The notes beneath the pieces are model-generated. The model had not been told where the DNA came from. It worked only from the letters and a program-made list of their open reading frames with translations, and did not search any database. From Prevotella sp. UBA3208 (lineage in GTDB: Bacteria; Bacteroidota; Bacteroidia; Bacteroidales; Bacteroidaceae): a stretch of DNA of 8,491 nucleotides. Location: assembly GCA_002363695.1 (NCBI GenBank), contig DEWO01000153.1, positions 15,169 through 23,659 of the forward strand. Direction: 5' to 3'. Position 1 is the first letter of the stretch; each line of letters starts with the position of its first letter. A program made the translations under genes and the position numbers. Below, in pieces: positions 7,115 to 8,491 of this stretch.

Positions 7115-8491
7115 TTATTTCAGAGCTTCTGCTACTGATGCATAGCTTGACTTACGGTTGAAACCAGTGGTCCACAAACCTACGTTGCTGGCAGATTCTG
7201 TGACTGCCTGGAAATTGATACCATACTGCTGGGCACCCTGTACCTTCTGCTTGTAGGCGGTAACCACCTGTGTCAGAGCCTGCGCGGCCTCGGCATCGCT
7301 GTTGCCAGTGACATTCTGGATGGTCAGGCGAATCTGCCTGCCGGTGGCTGCCAGTTCAGTCAACATGGTGGCAAAAGCTTGTGCATCAAATGTAGCCGCA
7401 TCAACAGAAACGATTGCGTCGATACCATTGATTTGGTTCATACCAACCGCATTAGCGTTCAGAAGATGTAAGAACGTTGCACGTACATCAGCATCCATCA
7501 GGTATTCGCTGACAAACAACTTGGCATCAGGGCGCTGTTCGCGCATCATTTGTGCTGCATTGCCGAAATAGGTGTCGCCCATGGTCTGCTTCCAAATCAG
7601 GTCAGAAGCAGAAGTGACAGGGCAATCGGCTACTGCCCAGCTGTCGATAGAAGGTGCTGCTTCCATAGCGGCTGTAATGTAGTCATTGAGTGCACCACTG
7701 ATAATCTGGTACTTCTCCTCCTCAGTCTTCTCTACCTGATAGGTAGGCTTATACTTATACTTAAAGGAGATGTTGTCAATCAGGTAGTCACAGTTCAGCA
7801 ACTTCGGACCGAGAACAACCGTCACCTCTGTTTGTTGCTTCTGTTCGTCAGAGAAAGCCAATGCTGCGAAATCGATTACTATCACACCACGTCCCCACTG
7901 ATTCTGAGCACACCCAAATTCTTTAGCACTCTTGAACTCTGCATTCTTACCACCCACAGCAACGAACAATTTCTGATTAAGGGCAGTGCTGTTCTTAGCC
8001 ATGAAGTCGAGCGTAAACTCAGAGTAATCACCTAACTTACGTCCTTCTGGGAACTTAAAGGTAATAGCTGGGTAGCTGTTATTGGTCTTTGTAACATGAA
8101 TAACATGACCAGACACACCAGCGGGATCATTCTCAACCACCGCTTTACCCTTACCTTCTTCACCTGTAGCCTTCTGCAAAGGATAAGTCTTACCTAGATC
8201 ATCATTTTCAAAGTCAATGACATCATAACCCGTTTTCTCATCTTCTTCGACTGTCTGTGGCTCGATGAGCTTTGTCAGATAGGTGGTATTGACGTTGGTG
8301 CTGGCACAGAGAGGAGAAGAGAAAATGTTGATACCCTTCTCGCTGACATCAGCAACTAAGGAAGAAGCAACGAGCACATCAATCTTACCCTCGTTATCCA
8401 CCTGCTTGCTGTGAAGAAAGAGATCAGGAATGGTTACTTCGTTGAAGTTTGACAGTGTCAGCGAAGCTGCAGCTGTTTTTCCATCCAGATC
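7115..8491 (-). CDS. GH10-like pseudo-xylanase with inserted carbohydrate-binding-like domain (5' end missing)
   Basis: The last 458 residues of a longer protein; the frame is open at the window edge, and the GTG at 8401 is internal, not a start. Numbering from the edge, residues 1-80 and about 255-458 follow a GH10 xylanase barrel. Between them, about 88-246, lies a beta-sandwich insert starting VIDFEN and ending CDYLIDNISFKYK, in the position where Bacteroidetes GH10 enzymes carry inserted CBMs. The GH10 motifs are replaced: GHTLVWHSN by SSPLCASTN (58-66), WDVVNEP by WAVADCP (285-291) and ITELD by LTIQN (389-393), so both catalytic glutamates are gone (C290 and I391). The C-terminal GLWTTGFNRKSSY (438-450) still reads like GH10. 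The frame is intact, so this is not a decayed gene. A surface xylan-binding lipoprotein is the likely role; its anchor would be in the missing N-terminus. It has no sorting tail. Confidence 0.8.
   Translation of the reverse strand, partial: DLDGKTAAASLTLSNFNEVTIPDLFLHSKQVDNEGKIDVLVASSLVADVSEKGINIFSSPLCASTNVNTTYLTKLIEPQTVEEDEKTGYDVIDFENDDLGKTYPLQKATGEEGKGKAVVENDPAGVSGHVIHVTKTNNSYPAITFKFPEGRKLGDYSEFTLDFMAKNSTALNQKLFVAVGGKNAEFKSAKEFGCAQNQWGRGVIVIDFAALAFSDEQKQQTEVTVVLGPKLLNCDYLIDNISFKYKYKPTYQVEKTEEEKYQIISGALNDYITAAMEAAPSIDSWAVADCPVTSASDLIWKQTMGDTYFGNAAQMMREQRPDAKLFVSEYLMDADVRATFLHLLNANAVGMNQINGIDAIVSVDAATFDAQAFATMLTELAATGRQIRLTIQNVTGNSDAEAAQALTQVVTAYKQKVQGAQQYGINFQAVTESASNVGLWTTGFNRKSSYASVAEALK

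Noticed and set aside
8399..8401. GTG as start of the GH10-like gene
   Set aside because: The frame is open for 30 more codons to the window edge, and those residues continue the GH10-like alignment, so the codon is internal.
7115..8491. Calling this gene an active endo-xylanase
   Set aside because: The recalled GH10 acid/base and nucleophile glutamates are replaced by Cys and Ile, and the GHTLVWH motif is gone.
7115..8491. Calling this gene a decaying pseudogene
   Set aside because: No stop or frameshift over 458 residues, and the insert and C-terminal GH10-like segments are well kept.

Overview
The window looks like part of a xylan-degrading polysaccharide utilisation locus from a Bacteroidetes bacterium, most likely Prevotella or a close relative. 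Four things point there: two secreted proteins end in type IX secretion (T9SS) sorting tails of the Prevotella style; two promoters resemble the Bacteroidetes -33/-7 type (TAACTTTG as the TAnnTTTG box); starts lack Shine-Dalgarno sites and have A/T-rich leaders; and the enzymes match families known from gut Bacteroidetes xylan loci. No tRNA, rRNA, insertion sequence, integrase or CRISPR was seen.

Every supported gene is on the minus strand, so transcription runs right to left. From the right: (i) 7115-8491 (5' end outside the window) is a protein with the fold of a GH10 xylanase and a carbohydrate-binding-like insert, but with all the usual GH10 catalytic motifs lost, so it is probably a xylan-binding pseudo-enzyme. 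(ii) About 180 bases follow, with a twin-palindrome hairpin and a Bacteroidetes-type promoter. (iii) 6185-6934 is a small secreted, tryptophan- and cysteine-rich protein with a sorting tail, probably glycan-binding. (iv) A terminator-like hairpin at 6120-6158 separates it from (v) a GH115 alpha-glucuronidase (3581-6103). This sits 7 bases ahead of (vi) a large multi-modular GH98 endo-glycanase (424-3573).

Bases 1-423 contain no gene. They hold three successive hairpins that end the GH98 transcript, an 8-bp inverted repeat, two copies of a 19-bp palindrome that look like operators, and a promoter for a gene starting beyond the left edge.

A working model (inference): the GH10-like protein and the small protein hold xylan at the cell surface. 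The T9SS-exported GH98 cuts decorated xylan backbone outside the cell. The GH115, which has a signal peptide but no sorting tail, removes (methyl)glucuronic acid from imported oligosaccharides in the periplasm. The least ordinary parts are the catalytically dead GH10 scaffold, the stand-alone T9SS-tailed protein under its own promoter, and the paired operator-like palindromes.
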